64,000 nt of DNA, from the NCBI RefSeq assembly GCF_030345795.1, contig NZ_JAUALB010000001.1, forward strand, positions 5,977,101 to 6,041,100, in the 5' to 3' direction. Shown one piece after another: positions 56,771 through 64,000 of this stretch (position 1 is the first letter of the stretch; each line of letters begins with the position of its first letter). The notes under the pieces are model-generated. The model did not search any database and was not told the DNA's origin. It worked only from the letters and a program-made list of their open reading frames with translations. Position numbers and translations under genes: made by a program. Source of the stretch: Micromonospora sp. WMMA1363. GTDB taxonomy: Bacteria; Actinomycetota; Actinomycetes; Mycobacteriales; Micromonosporaceae.

Positions 56771-57067
56771 ATGGCCACCGACTACGACGCCCCGCGGCGC
56801 GACGAGGTCGACCTCGGCGAGGACAGCCTGGAAGAGCTGAAGGCCCGGCGCGTCGACTCACAGTCGGGCGCCGTGGACGTCGACGAGGCTGAGGTGGCGG
56901 AGAGCTTTGAGCTGCCCGGCGCCGACCTGGCCGACGAGGAACTCACGGTCAAGGTCCTGCCGATGCAGCAGGACGAGTTCCGCTGCGCACGCTGCTTCCT
57001 GGTGCACCACCGAAGCCAGCTCGCGGTTGAGCGCGGCGGTGAGCTGATCTGCCGGGAGTGCGTCTGA
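56771..57067 (+). CDS. DUF4193 family protein
   Basis: A 98-residue acidic protein with a C-terminal zinc-ribbon-like part: DEFRCARCFLVHHRSQL and LICRECV, i.e. CxxC and CxxC. Start ATG 56771 follows GGGAGAG. Rv2699c in M. tuberculosis is the counterpart at this synteny position. Function unknown; binding of nucleic acid or polymerase is only speculation. The long leader contains paired inverted repeats. Confidence 0.9.
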   Translation: MATDYDAPRRDEVDLGEDSLEELKARRVDSQSGAVDVDEAEVAESFELPGADLADEELTVKVLPMQQDEFRCARCFLVHHRSQLAVERGGELICRECV

Positions 57068-57206
57068 CGCGCATCCCACAGCACGGGCGGCTGCCCCTAC
57101 GGGGCCGCCGCCCGTTCCGGTCGCCGTGCGGTAGCACGGGGGAGCTGCTTGACTCGTGAGGGATGGCCGCCAGGGCGGCGGTGCATCCATCGGGAGGTTC
57201 GGTGCC

Positions 57207-58001
57207 ATGACCGAGCGGAACGAGCGGGACGCCGCGCCCGGCACCGGACCGGCGGGCGACGAACTGGGCGTCACCGTCGCCGCGCTGACCGCCGACGACA
57301 TCACCCCGGCCCGTCGCCGGCAACTGCTCGGCCGGTTGGTGGGGCAGGCCCGTGCCCGCGGTGTCGGCGACCTGTTCAAGCCGAAGACCGCCGTGCGCTG
57401 GATGGTCGACACGGTCGCCGAGATCGCCCCGCACGTGCCGGTCCGGGACCAGGCCACCCTGCGCCGGCACTTCCCCGACCTGGACGGTGAGGCGTTGGCT
57501 GAACGCCTGACCCGCAACGCCGCCCGGGCGACCGCGGGGGTCGGCGCCGCGGGCGGTGGCGTCGCGGCCGTCGAGTGGGCCGTCGCCCCGACCCTGCTCT
57601 CCGCCCCGGTCCTGCTGGCCGCCGAGACGATTGCCGTGGCGGCGATCGAACTCAAACTGACCGGTGAACTGCACGAGGTCTACGGCGTGCCGCTGCCCCA
57701 GGGCGGGACGCAGCGGGCGGTGGCGCTCGTGCAGGCGTGGGCCACCAAACGGGGAATCAACCCGACAATGCCCGGGGTCGGGGTCAGTGCGGTGTTGGGC
57801 ACCGCGGCCCGCCGGGAGCTGCGCGACACCCTGATCAAGCGCTTCGGGCGCAATCTCACCACGCTGGGGCCGTTCCTCACCGGCGCGGCGGTGGCGAGCT
57901 ATCTCAACCGGCGGGCCACCCGGGCGATGGCCGACCAACTCCGCGCCGACCTGCGCCGCCAGGGCGCCGGCCTACCGCCGGGACTACCCGGTGTGTCCTG
58001 A
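57207..58001 (+). CDS. Conserved hypothetical protein (EcsC-like)
   Basis: A 264-residue protein from ATG 57207 with GGGAGG 9 nt upstream. Two Gly/Ala-rich hydrophobic stretches, [17 protein letters not shown] and [19 protein letters not shown], and a late segment [20 protein letters not shown] resemble EcsC-type proteins, but the match is weak. [20 protein letters not shown] is between them. There is no signal peptide. It could be a peripheral membrane protein; function is not known. It is convergent with DUF3093, with only a 9-bp gap. Confidence 0.7.
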   Translation: MTERNERDAAPGTGPAGDELGVTVAALTADDITPARRRQLLGRLVGQARARGVGDLFKPKTAVRWMVDTVAEIAPHVPVRDQATLRRHFPDLDGEALAERLTRNAARATAGVGAAGGGVAAVEWAVAPTLLSAPVLLAAETIAVAAIELKLTGELHEVYGVPLPQGGTQRAVALVQAWATKRGINPTMPGVGVSAVLGTAARRELRDTLIKRFGRNLTTLGPFLTGAAVASYLNRRATRAMADQLRADLRRQGAGLPPGLPGVS

Positions 58002-58010
58002 GCCGACGGC

Positions 58011-58526
58011 TCAGCCCCGCCCGGTGGGGCGGGCACGGGCCGCGTCCCGGGCGGCGATCAGTGCCGTCGCAAGCTCCACCGGCCGGCGGGTGCTCACCAC
58101 CCAGAACGGGGTCGGGTCGGCGGGGTCGTCGAGCACCACCTGCACGGCACCGGCGACCCACGGCCGCTGCACCACGAACGCCAGCGGGTCCGCGCCGACG
58201 CCGAGCACCTCACGGCGGCCGGCGGCGTCCAGCGGGACCACATCGGCGACGAAGCGGGCCGGCAGCCGGGCGTCGTCCACCCGCAGCTCGCCGTCACGGA
58301 CGGCCACCCGGATCCGGCCCAGCCAGGCCAGCCCCGCTACGGTCGCGGGGAGCAGCACCGCGAACGGCAACCAGGCCCGGACGCCGGGCGCGCCCAGCCA
58401 GACCTCGGCGGCGAGCAGGACGGCTGCGGCCAACCCACCCAGCCAGAGCCACCAGGGCAGGCTCAACCGCTCGGCGTACGTCGCGGGGGGCGCACCGGAC
58501 GGCGACGGTGACGGTGACACGCTCAC
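58011..58526 (-). CDS. DUF3093 membrane protein
   Basis: A 171-residue protein from GTG 58526. Two transmembrane helices near the N-terminus ([20 protein letters not shown] and [19 protein letters not shown]) are followed by a soluble part: [20 protein letters not shown] and [18 protein letters not shown]. These match DUF3093 (Rv2698 in M. tuberculosis). Function unknown. It is divergent from dut, as in other actinobacteria, with about 84 bp between starts. Confidence 0.88.
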   Translation of the reverse strand: MSVSPSPSPSGAPPATYAERLSLPWWLWLGGLAAAVLLAAEVWLGAPGVRAWLPFAVLLPATVAGLAWLGRIRVAVRDGELRVDDARLPARFVADVVPLDAAGRREVLGVGADPLAFVVQRPWVAGAVQVVLDDPADPTPFWVVSTRRPVELATALIAARDAARARPTGRG

Positions 58527-58610
58527 GTGGTGAAGGGTACGGCGCAGGCCGGGCCGGGGACCGGGCAGGATGTCAGGGTCACCCCAGGAACCGGACGGAA
58601 GAGGGGAACC

Positions 58611-59188
58611 GTGACCGAAGTCGTGCCCGTAGCTGTGCGGCAGCTCGACCCCGGGCTGCCACTGCCGGCGTACGCCCATCCGGGCGACGCCGGTGCGGAC
58701 CTGGTGGCCGCCGTGGACGTGGAACTGCCCCCGGGCGGCCGGGCCCTGGTGCCGACCGGGGTCGCCATCGCGTTGCCCGCGGGGTACGTGGGCCTGGTCC
58801 ATCCCCGTTCGGGTCTGGCGGCCAGGCTCGGCGTGACCGTGCTCAACGCGCCCGGTACGGTCGACGCCGGCTACCGGGTGAGATTCAGGTCAACCTGATC
58901 AACCATGATCGGGAGGCGCCGGCCCGGATCTCCCGGGGCGACCGCGTCGCGCAGCTCGTCGTGCAGCGGGTGGCGCGGGCGGAGTTCCAGCCGGTGGCCG
59001 AGCTGCCCACGTCCCGGCGGGGCGCCGGCGGGCACGGCTCCACCGGCGGCCACGCCGGCCTGGTTCCGGTACCCGCCGCACCCGGGCCGGACGGCCTGCG
59101 GGGGGAAACCGGAGGCGCCCTGACGGCGGACGGCGGCGGTGCGTCCGCCGTCGAGGCGAGCGCACGGACGGAAGAGGTGGCAGGGTGA
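58611..59188 (+). CDS. dut: Deoxyuridine triphosphatase, frame broken in a G run
   Basis: dUTPase keeps uracil out of DNA by hydrolysing dUTP to dUMP. From GTG 58611 (GAGGGG upstream) the frame has motif 1 [20 protein letters not shown], motif 2 [11 protein letters not shown] and motif 3 [12 protein letters not shown], then stops. The next frame carries motif 4 [15 protein letters not shown] and motif 5 [10 protein letters not shown]. One missing G at about 58876-58878 explains it, giving 192 residues. The C-terminus runs about 50 Gly/Ala-rich residues past motif 5. The break looks like a sequencing error; a broken dut would raise uracil load, of interest because udgX is also lost. Confidence 0.88.
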
Positions 59189-59213
59189 GTGCGAACAGCG
59201 AGGGGTGTACGCA

Positions 59214-59888
59214 GTGATCTTCTCCCGAAAGCGGGCCGGCGCCGGGCGGCACGCGCGTGACCAGCGGACCGAGGCCCTCGACGCCAACGAGCTGGCGGAA
59301 CCGGTGATCCCGGGGCCGCCGGACCGTGGTCCCTACGACGTCAGCGAGGCGCCGGCCGGCGTGCAGCGACTCGACCTGGGCAGCCTGCAGATCCCCGCGG
59401 TGCCCGAGGTCGAGGTTCGGGTGCAGGCCGACCCGCAGGGCGTGATCCAACAGGTGGTGCTCGTGCACGGGCAGAACGCGCTGCAGCTCGGCGTGTTCGC
59501 CGCACCGCGCAGCGAGGGTATCTGGGACGAGGTGCGTGAGGAGATCCGCCAGTCCCTGTTCAACGACGGCGCCGCCGCCCAGGAGGCCGACGGCGAGTAC
59601 GGCACCGAGCTGCACGCCCGGGTGCGCACCCCGGACGGTCTCACCGACCTGCGGTTCATCGGCGTGGACGGGCCGCGCTGGATGGTCCGCTGCGTCTACC
59701 AGGGCGCGGCGGCCACCGACCCGGCCGCCGCCGGGCCGCTCGCCAGCTGCCTGGAGGGCCTCGTGGTCGACCGGGGCCACGAGGCGAAGCCGGTGCGTGA
59801 GCCGCTGCCGCTGCGGCTGCCCCGTGAGGTCGCCGAGCAGGCCGGTCCCGCCGCCGCCGCGGCCGGTGAGGCTCCTCGCGAGGCCTGA
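59214..59888 (+). CDS. DUF3710 family protein
   Basis: A 224-residue soluble protein from GTG 59214 with GAGGGG about 7 nt upstream. PYDVSEAPAGVQRLDLGSLQ and VQADPQGVIQQVVLVHGQNA are family marks; RFIGVDGPRWMVRCVYQGAA is also conserved. Rv2696c of M. tuberculosis is the counterpart. Function unknown. The C-terminal tail is Ala/Pro-rich. It probably shares an operon with dut (25-nt gap) and the next two genes. Confidence 0.87.
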   Translation: MIFSRKRAGAGRHARDQRTEALDANELAEPVIPGPPDRGPYDVSEAPAGVQRLDLGSLQIPAVPEVEVRVQADPQGVIQQVVLVHGQNALQLGVFAAPRSEGIWDEVREEIRQSLFNDGAAAQEADGEYGTELHARVRTPDGLTDLRFIGVDGPRWMVRCVYQGAAATDPAAAGPLASCLEGLVVDRGHEAKPVREPLPLRLPREVAEQAGPAAAAAGEAPREA

Positions 59889-60008
59889 CCGGCGCGCACA
59901 CCACCCCGACCCCGTCGGCGTACGCTGGCGGGGCGGTCCCGGTGTTCTCGGACCGGACGACCTGCCGGCCCACCGGCCGGCCAGCGTGGGAAGGGTGACG
60001 CGGAGGTC

Positions 60009-60389
60009 ATGTCGACCGACGAGCGGCGGGGTTCGCTGCGGCGCATGCTGCGTCGACTCACCGCCACCGAGGCGGAGATCGAGGCGCAGGAGTTGCGTCG
60101 GGAGAGCGCCGAGCACGGCGGCGTGCCGGCCCGGCAGTGCTGCCGGGGCCAGGTCGTCGCGGTGTCCGGCCGGCTCCGCACCGTGGTCTACACCCCGCGG
60201 ACGAACCTGCCGACGCTGGAGGCGGACCTCTACGACGGCAGCGACGTGGTGACCCTGGTGTGGCTGGGCCGGCGGCAGATCTCCGGCATCGAGCCCGGGC
60301 GGCACCTGACCGCCCGGGGCCGGGTGGCCGTGCGGGACGACCGTAAGGTCATCTACAACCCGTACTACGAGTTGGAACCGCCGAAGTGA
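60009..60389 (+). CDS. OB-fold nucleic-acid-binding-like protein
   Basis: A 126-residue protein with a helical start (MLRRLTATEAEIEAQELRR) and an OB-fold: CCRGQVVAVSGRLRTVVYTP, ADLYDGSDVVTLVWLGRRQI and LTARGRVAVRDDRKVIYNP. Such small actinobacterial OB proteins lie beside DUF3710 (Rv2694c-Rv2695 region in M. tuberculosis). Binding of RNA or DNA is inferred from the fold. Start ATG 60009. It ends 19 nt before DUF3159. Confidence 0.86.
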   Translation: MSTDERRGSLRRMLRRLTATEAEIEAQELRRESAEHGGVPARQCCRGQVVAVSGRLRTVVYTPRTNLPTLEADLYDGSDVVTLVWLGRRQISGIEPGRHLTARGRVAVRDDRKVIYNPYYELEPPK

Positions 60390-60408
60390 CCCGGATGAAA
60401 GGCGCGCG

Positions 60409-61086
60409 ATGACGACCGGACCGCAGCGGGCGGCGCAGCCGGGCACCGGCCCCGGCGAAGAGGAGCCGCTGCCGACCATCGCCGAGCAGATGGCCGACCA
60501 GTTGGGCGGCTGGCGCGGGTTGCTGGAGTCCAGCATCCCGGTGGTCGTCTTCGTGGTGGCGAACATCGTCGGCGAGCTGCGTCCGGCGGTGATCGCCGCG
60601 GTGGGGGTGGCGGTGGCCATCGCCGCGCTCCGGCTCGCGCAGCGACGGCCGATTCGGCATGCCGTCAACGGGCTGTTCGGTATCGCCATCGGCGCGGCCA
60701 TCGCCTGGCGCACCGGAGACGAGCGGGACTTCTACCTCCCCGGCATCCTCTACGGCATCGGCTACGGCATCGCGTTGCTGATCTCGGCGGCGATCCGGCA
60801 GCCCCTGGTGGGCTGGATCTGGTCGGTGTTGGTGGCCAAGGGGCGCTCCGAGTGGCGGCAGGATCCGCGCCTGGTGCGTACGTTCACCGGGCTCACCGTG
60901 CTGTGGGGCGTGGTCTGGCTGGCCAAGGTCGGCGTGCAGGCCGGTCTCTACCTTGCCCAGCAGGACACCGCCCTCGGCATCGCCCGGCTGGTGTTGGGCT
61001 ATCCGCCGTACGTGCTGCTGCTGCTGATCACGGTCTGGACGGTGCGGCGGGTGACCCGGGAGTCGACCCCGACGCCCGCCGCCTGA
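60409..61086 (+). CDS. DUF3159 membrane protein
   Basis: A 225-residue protein with about five transmembrane helices, among them IPVVVFVVANIVGELRPAVI and LPGILYGIGYGIALLISAA. EQMADQLGGWRGLLESS at the start and VGWIWSVLVAKGRSEWRQ are family marks. The family is actinobacterial and uncharacterised. The gene is the last of the dut-DUF3710-OB-DUF3159 run and is convergent with ceoC (50-bp gap). Start ATG 60409. Confidence 0.88.
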   Translation: MTTGPQRAAQPGTGPGEEEPLPTIAEQMADQLGGWRGLLESSIPVVVFVVANIVGELRPAVIAAVGVAVAIAALRLAQRRPIRHAVNGLFGIAIGAAIAWRTGDERDFYLPGILYGIGYGIALLISAAIRQPLVGWIWSVLVAKGRSEWRQDPRLVRTFTGLTVLWGVVWLAKVGVQAGLYLAQQDTALGIARLVLGYPPYVLLLLITVWTVRRVTRESTPTPAA

Positions 61087-61136
61087 GCGGGGCCTGGCCG
61101 GGCCCGGGAGCGGCGGGACGGCGACCGGCGGGGCGG

Positions 61137-61826
61137 TCAGCGGGATTCGCGGGTCCGCTCGACGCTGTCCGGCCCGAGGACCACCGCGCGGACGGCGTCT
61201 TCCACCTCCGCGGTGCACACGAAGACCAACTCGTCGCCCGCCTCGATCGGGTCGTCCGGGCTGGGGACCAGCACCCGCTTGCCCCGCAGAATCGCTACCA
61301 GCGCGGAGTCACGCGGCAGCGGCACCGCGCGCAGCGGCTGGCCGACGTACGGGGCGGTCGGGGGTAGCGTGATTTCGACGAGGTTCGCCTCGCCCTGCCG
61401 GAACGTCATCAGCCGGACCAGGTCGCCCACGGTGACCGCCTCCTCGACCAGGGCGGCCATGACCCGCGGCTTGCTGACGGCGACGTCCACCCCCCACTGC
61501 TCGGTGAAGAGCCACTCGTTCTCGGCCCGGTTGATCCGGGCGACCACCCGGGGGACCGCGAACTCGGTCTTGGCCAGCAGCGACACCACCAGGTTGACCT
61601 TGTCGTCGCCGGTGGCGGCGACCACCACGTCGCAGCCGGCGAGGTCGGCCTCCTCCAGGCTGGCGAGCTCGCACGCGTCGGCCAGCACCCACTCCGCGTC
61701 CGGCACCCGGTCGGGCCGGAGCATCGTGGGCTGGCGCTCGATCAGCATCACCTGGTGGCCGTTGTCGATCAGCTCCTGGGCGATCGAGCGGCCCACGTTG
61801 CCGGCGCCCGCGATGGCGACGCGCAT
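61137..61826 (-). CDS. ceoC: TrkA-type potassium regulator CeoC
   Basis: A 229-residue TrkA-like protein: N-terminal Rossmann NAD-binding domain (MRVAIAGAGNVGRSIAQELI) and a C-terminal TrkA_C domain (VEITLPPTAPYVGQPLRAVP). It probably forms a complex with CeoB and regulates a K+ transport system. ATG 61826 is chosen; a preceding ATG at 61832 is possible. Its start overlaps the ceoB stop by a few bases. The partner permease gene is divergent from ceoB. Confidence 0.92.
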   Translation of the reverse strand: MRVAIAGAGNVGRSIAQELIDNGHQVMLIERQPTMLRPDRVPDAEWVLADACELASLEEADLAGCDVVVAATGDDKVNLVVSLLAKTEFAVPRVVARINRAENEWLFTEQWGVDVAVSKPRVMAALVEEAVTVGDLVRLMTFRQGEANLVEITLPPTAPYVGQPLRAVPLPRDSALVAILRGKRVLVPSPDDPIEAGDELVFVCTAEVEDAVRAVVLGPDSVERTRESR

Positions 61827-61828
61827 GA

Positions 61829-62493
61829 TCACTGTCCCCCTTCCGGCGGCAGCGCCGCCACCGACGTGACAGCGTTCACGATGTCGTCGGTGACCAGCAT
61901 GAAGATCTGGTCACCCTCCTGGACGACGGTGGACCGGGTGGGCAGCGTGCCGATCCCGAACCTGATGAGGTACGCCACCCGGCCCCGGTCGCCTCCTCCA
62001 GTCCGTGCGCGCAGCGGCCGACCCAGTCCTTGTGGACCGGCACCTCGACGATCGACACGGTGCTCGTCGCGTCGCGGAAGATCTCCACATTGCCCTCGGG
62101 CACCAGGTGCCGCAGCATCCGGTCGGCGGTCCAGCGGACCGTGGCCACGGTCGGGATGCCGAGGCGTTCGTACACCTGGGCGCGGCGCTGGTCGTAGATG
62201 CGGGCCGCCACCCGGCTGACACCGAAGGTCTCGCGGGCCAGTCGGGCCGAGATGATGTTGGAGTTGTCGCCGCTGGAGACGGCCGCGAAGGCATCCGCGC
62301 GCTCGATGCCGGCCTGCCGGAGCACCGCGCCGTCGAAGCCGGCTCCGGTCACCGTGATCCCGTCGAAGTCCGGTCCCAGCCGACGGAACGCGTCGGCGTC
62401 CTGGTCGATGACCGCCACCGAGTGCCCGCGGGCCTCCAGGCTGTGCGCGAGGGTCGAGCCGACCCGCCCACAGCCCATGATCACCACATGCAC
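61829..62493 (-). CDS. ceoB: TrkA-type potassium regulator CeoB, frame broken
   Basis: A 221-residue TrkA protein if one base is restored. MHVVIMGCGRVGSTLAHSLE (NAD-binding) reads from ATG 62493 through HKDWVGRCAHGLEEATGA. At about 61978-61983 the sense strand has GCCGGG for GCCCGGG; the next frame carries RVAYLIRFGIGTLPTRSTVV to the stop at 61829. This ends within the start of ceoC (overlap of start and stop), so the two are translationally coupled. The break is in a C/G run, as in sigA and dut. In M. tuberculosis Rv2691-Rv2692 form the same pair. Confidence 0.9.
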
Positions 62494-62648
62494 CGCGTCT
62501 CCTCCTCAGCGTCCGCACCGACCGGTAGTCGTCTGCGAGCCTGCCACGTTCCCGGCGCGGGCGCGGACCGACCGTACTCCGCCGGTACACCCGTCCGTGA
62601 TCGGCCACCCAGGTGGTCCCGGCGCCGGTGGTCGTACGCTTGGCGGTT

Positions 62649-64000
62649 GTGGCCAGACCCACCTCACTGTTGAAGCGGCTGCTCGTCGGTCGACCGTTCC
62701 GGTCCGACCGGCTTCAGCACACCCTCCTGCCGAAGCGCATCGCCCTCCCGGTCTTCGCCTCGGACGCGCTCTCCAGCGTGGCCTACGCGCCCGACGAGAT
62801 CCTGCTGATGCTCTCCATCGCGGGCGCGTCCGCGTTCGTGTTCTCGCCGTGGGTCGCCGTGGCGGTCGTGGTGGTGATGCTCACCGTCGTCGCCAGCTAC
62901 CGGCAGAACGTGCACGCCTACCCGTCCGGCGGCGGCGACTACGAGGTGGCCACGGTCAACCTGGGTCCCCGTGCCGGGCTGGGTGGCGAGCGCCCTGCTG
63001 GTCGACTACGTGCTCACCGTGGCCGTGTCGGTCTCCTCCGGGGTGGCGAACCTGGGCTCGGTGATCCCCTTCGTGGCGGCCCACAAGGTGCTCATCGCGG
63101 TCTGCGCGGTTTGCCTGCTCACCGCCGTCAACCTGCGGGGGCTCAAGGAGTCGGGCACCGCCTTCGCCATCCCCACCTACGGCTTCATGATCGTCATCAT
63201 CGGCATGATCCTCACCGGGCTGGTCCGGGTCGTGCTGCTCGGACAGGAGCTGCGCGCGCCGAGCGCCGACCTGGTCATCGCCGCCGAGTGGCACGACACG
63301 AGCGGTTGGGCGCTGGCGTTCCTGCTGCTGCGGAGCTTCTCCTCCGGCTGCGCCGCGCTCACCGGAGTCGAGGCGATCTCCAACGGGGTGCCGGCCTTCC
63401 GGGCACCGAAGAGCCGCAACGCGGCGACCACCCTGCTGATGCTCGGTTTGGTGGCGGTGACCATGCTGGTGGGCATTGTCTGGCTCGCCAGGCTGACCGG
63501 CCTGCAGTTCGTGGAGGACCCAAAGCAGCAGATCGTCTCCGGCCCCCAGGGCTATGTGCAGAAGACCGTCACGGCCCAGCTCGGCGAGACCATCTTCGGA
63601 TCCGGGTCGCTGCTGCTGTTCGTGGTGGTCGGCGTCACCGCCCTGATCCTGTTCCTGGCCGCGAACACCGCGTTCACCGGTTTCCCGGTGCTCGGGTCGA
63701 TCCTCGCCCAGGACCGGTACCTTCCCCGCCAGCTGCACACCCGGGCGACCGACTCGCCTTCTCCAACGGCATCCTCTTCCTGGCAGCCTTCGCGATCATG
63801 CTGATCGTCGGTTTCCAGGCCGAGGTGACCAGACTGATCCAGCTCTACATCGTCGGCGTCTTCGTCTCGTTCACGCTCTCCCAGGCGGGCATGATCCGGC
63901 ACTGGAATCGGCACCTGAGGAGCGAGCGGGACCCCCAGGTACGTCGCCGGATGGTGCGCTCGCGGGCGATCAACGGATTCGGCATGGCGATGACCGGCAC
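62649..64000 (+). CDS. APC-family permease (KUP/APC-like), incomplete, two frame breaks
   Basis: A membrane transporter cut by the window end after about 450 residues. It starts at GTG 62649 with MARPTSLLKRLLVGRPFRSD and TLLPKRIALPVFASDALSSVAYAPDE, the typical start of Rv2690c-like APC permeases. Frame breaks lie at about 62981-62983 (GGG where about 5 G fit) and 63743-63745 (one G missing). Between and after them, VNLRGLKESGTAFAIPTYGF, SGCAALTGVEAISNGVPAF and FSNGILFLAAFAIML read on in the other frames. It is next to ceoB/ceoC, which may regulate it; K+ or amino acid transport is not decided. Confidence 0.85.
   Translation, partial: MARPTSLLKRLLVGRPFRSDRLQHTLLPKRIALPVFASDALSSVAYAPDEILLMLSIAGASAFVFSPWVAVAVVVVMLTVVASYRQNVHAYPSGGGDYEVATVNLGPRAGLGGERPAGRLRAHRGRVGLLRGGEPGLGDPLRGGPQGAHRGLRGLPAHRRQPAGAQGVGHRLRHPHLRLHDRHHRHDPHRAGPGRAARTGAARAERRPGHRRRVARHERLGAGVPAAAELLLRLRRAHRSRGDLQRGAGLPGTEEPQRGDHPADARFGGGDHAGGHCLARQADRPAVRGGPKAADRLRPPGLCAEDRHGPARRDHLRIRVAAAVRGGRRHRPDPVPGREHRVHRFPGARVDPRPGPVPSPPAAHPGDRLAFSNGILFLAAFAIMLIVGFQAEVTRLIQLYIVGVFVSFTLSQAGMIRHWNRHLRSERDPQVRRRMVRSRAINGFGMAMTG

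Overview
The window is about 64 kb of high-GC DNA with GTG starts, strong GC3 bias and dense, often overlapping genes. It looks like an actinomycete chromosome, most likely a Micromonosporaceae member (Micromonospora or Salinispora type). That placement is inference from gene order and style. No rRNA, tRNA or CRISPR array was seen.

Layout. (1) 1-2270: the right end of a mobile or accessory patch. A group II intron on the minus strand sits inside an ISAs1-family transposase gene, followed by a small Cys-rich gene and its terminator. The patch abuts a udgX gene that has lost its 5' part. (2) 2.8-10 kb: acyl-CoA dehydrogenase, MFS exporter, DUF3046, recA-recX with an SOS box, and RNase Y. (3) 10-16 kb: gluABCD glutamate uptake operon (minus), selD, a hypothetical gene and a nucleosidase. 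(4) 16.5-26 kb: DUF2277, miaB, DUF349, LigB-like-miaA-dapF, malic enzyme and hflX. (5) 26-34 kb: a membrane-anchored secreted protein, lexA with two SOS boxes, nrdR-nrdJ, asparaginase and DUF5522. (6) 34-42 kb: IdeR/DtxR regulator, rhodanese, acuC deacetylase, a GNAT/acyl-CoA-synthetase fusion (Pat-like), sigB and spo0M. (7) 42-53 kb: dtd, a methyltransferase, an HhH-GPD glycosylase, a toxin-antitoxin-like pair, DUF3099, psuG-psuK, DUF3039, a TRIC channel, LtrA, a DEAH helicase and DUF7455. (8) 53-64 kb: sigA, suhB, a Cei-like gene, DUF4193, DUF3093, dut, DUF3710, OB-fold, DUF3159, the ceoC/ceoB TrkA pair and an APC permease that runs off the end.

From recA to the permease the order follows the conserved actinobacterial block known from Mycobacterium tuberculosis (about Rv2738c to Rv2690c) and Streptomyces. 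DNA damage control (lexA, recA, recX), dNTP supply (nrdR, nrdJ, dut), tRNA modification (miaA, miaB, dtd) and the two principal-type sigma factors are all here. The acuC-Pat pair suggests reversible lysine acetylation of metabolic enzymes.

Six single-locus reading-frame breaks fall in C or G runs: HhH-GPD, sigA, dut, ceoB, and two in the permease. Because sigA is essential in relatives, most or all of these are probably sequencing errors, so those genes are annotated as intact in life. No clearly new multi-gene system was found. The best leads are the intron-in-transposase nest, the duplicated GTNAC-n6-GTNAC boxes around selD, the paired operators before DUF4193, the catalytic-His-less Pat next to acuC, the TA-like pair, and a 180-bp near-identical tract shared by sigA and sigB.
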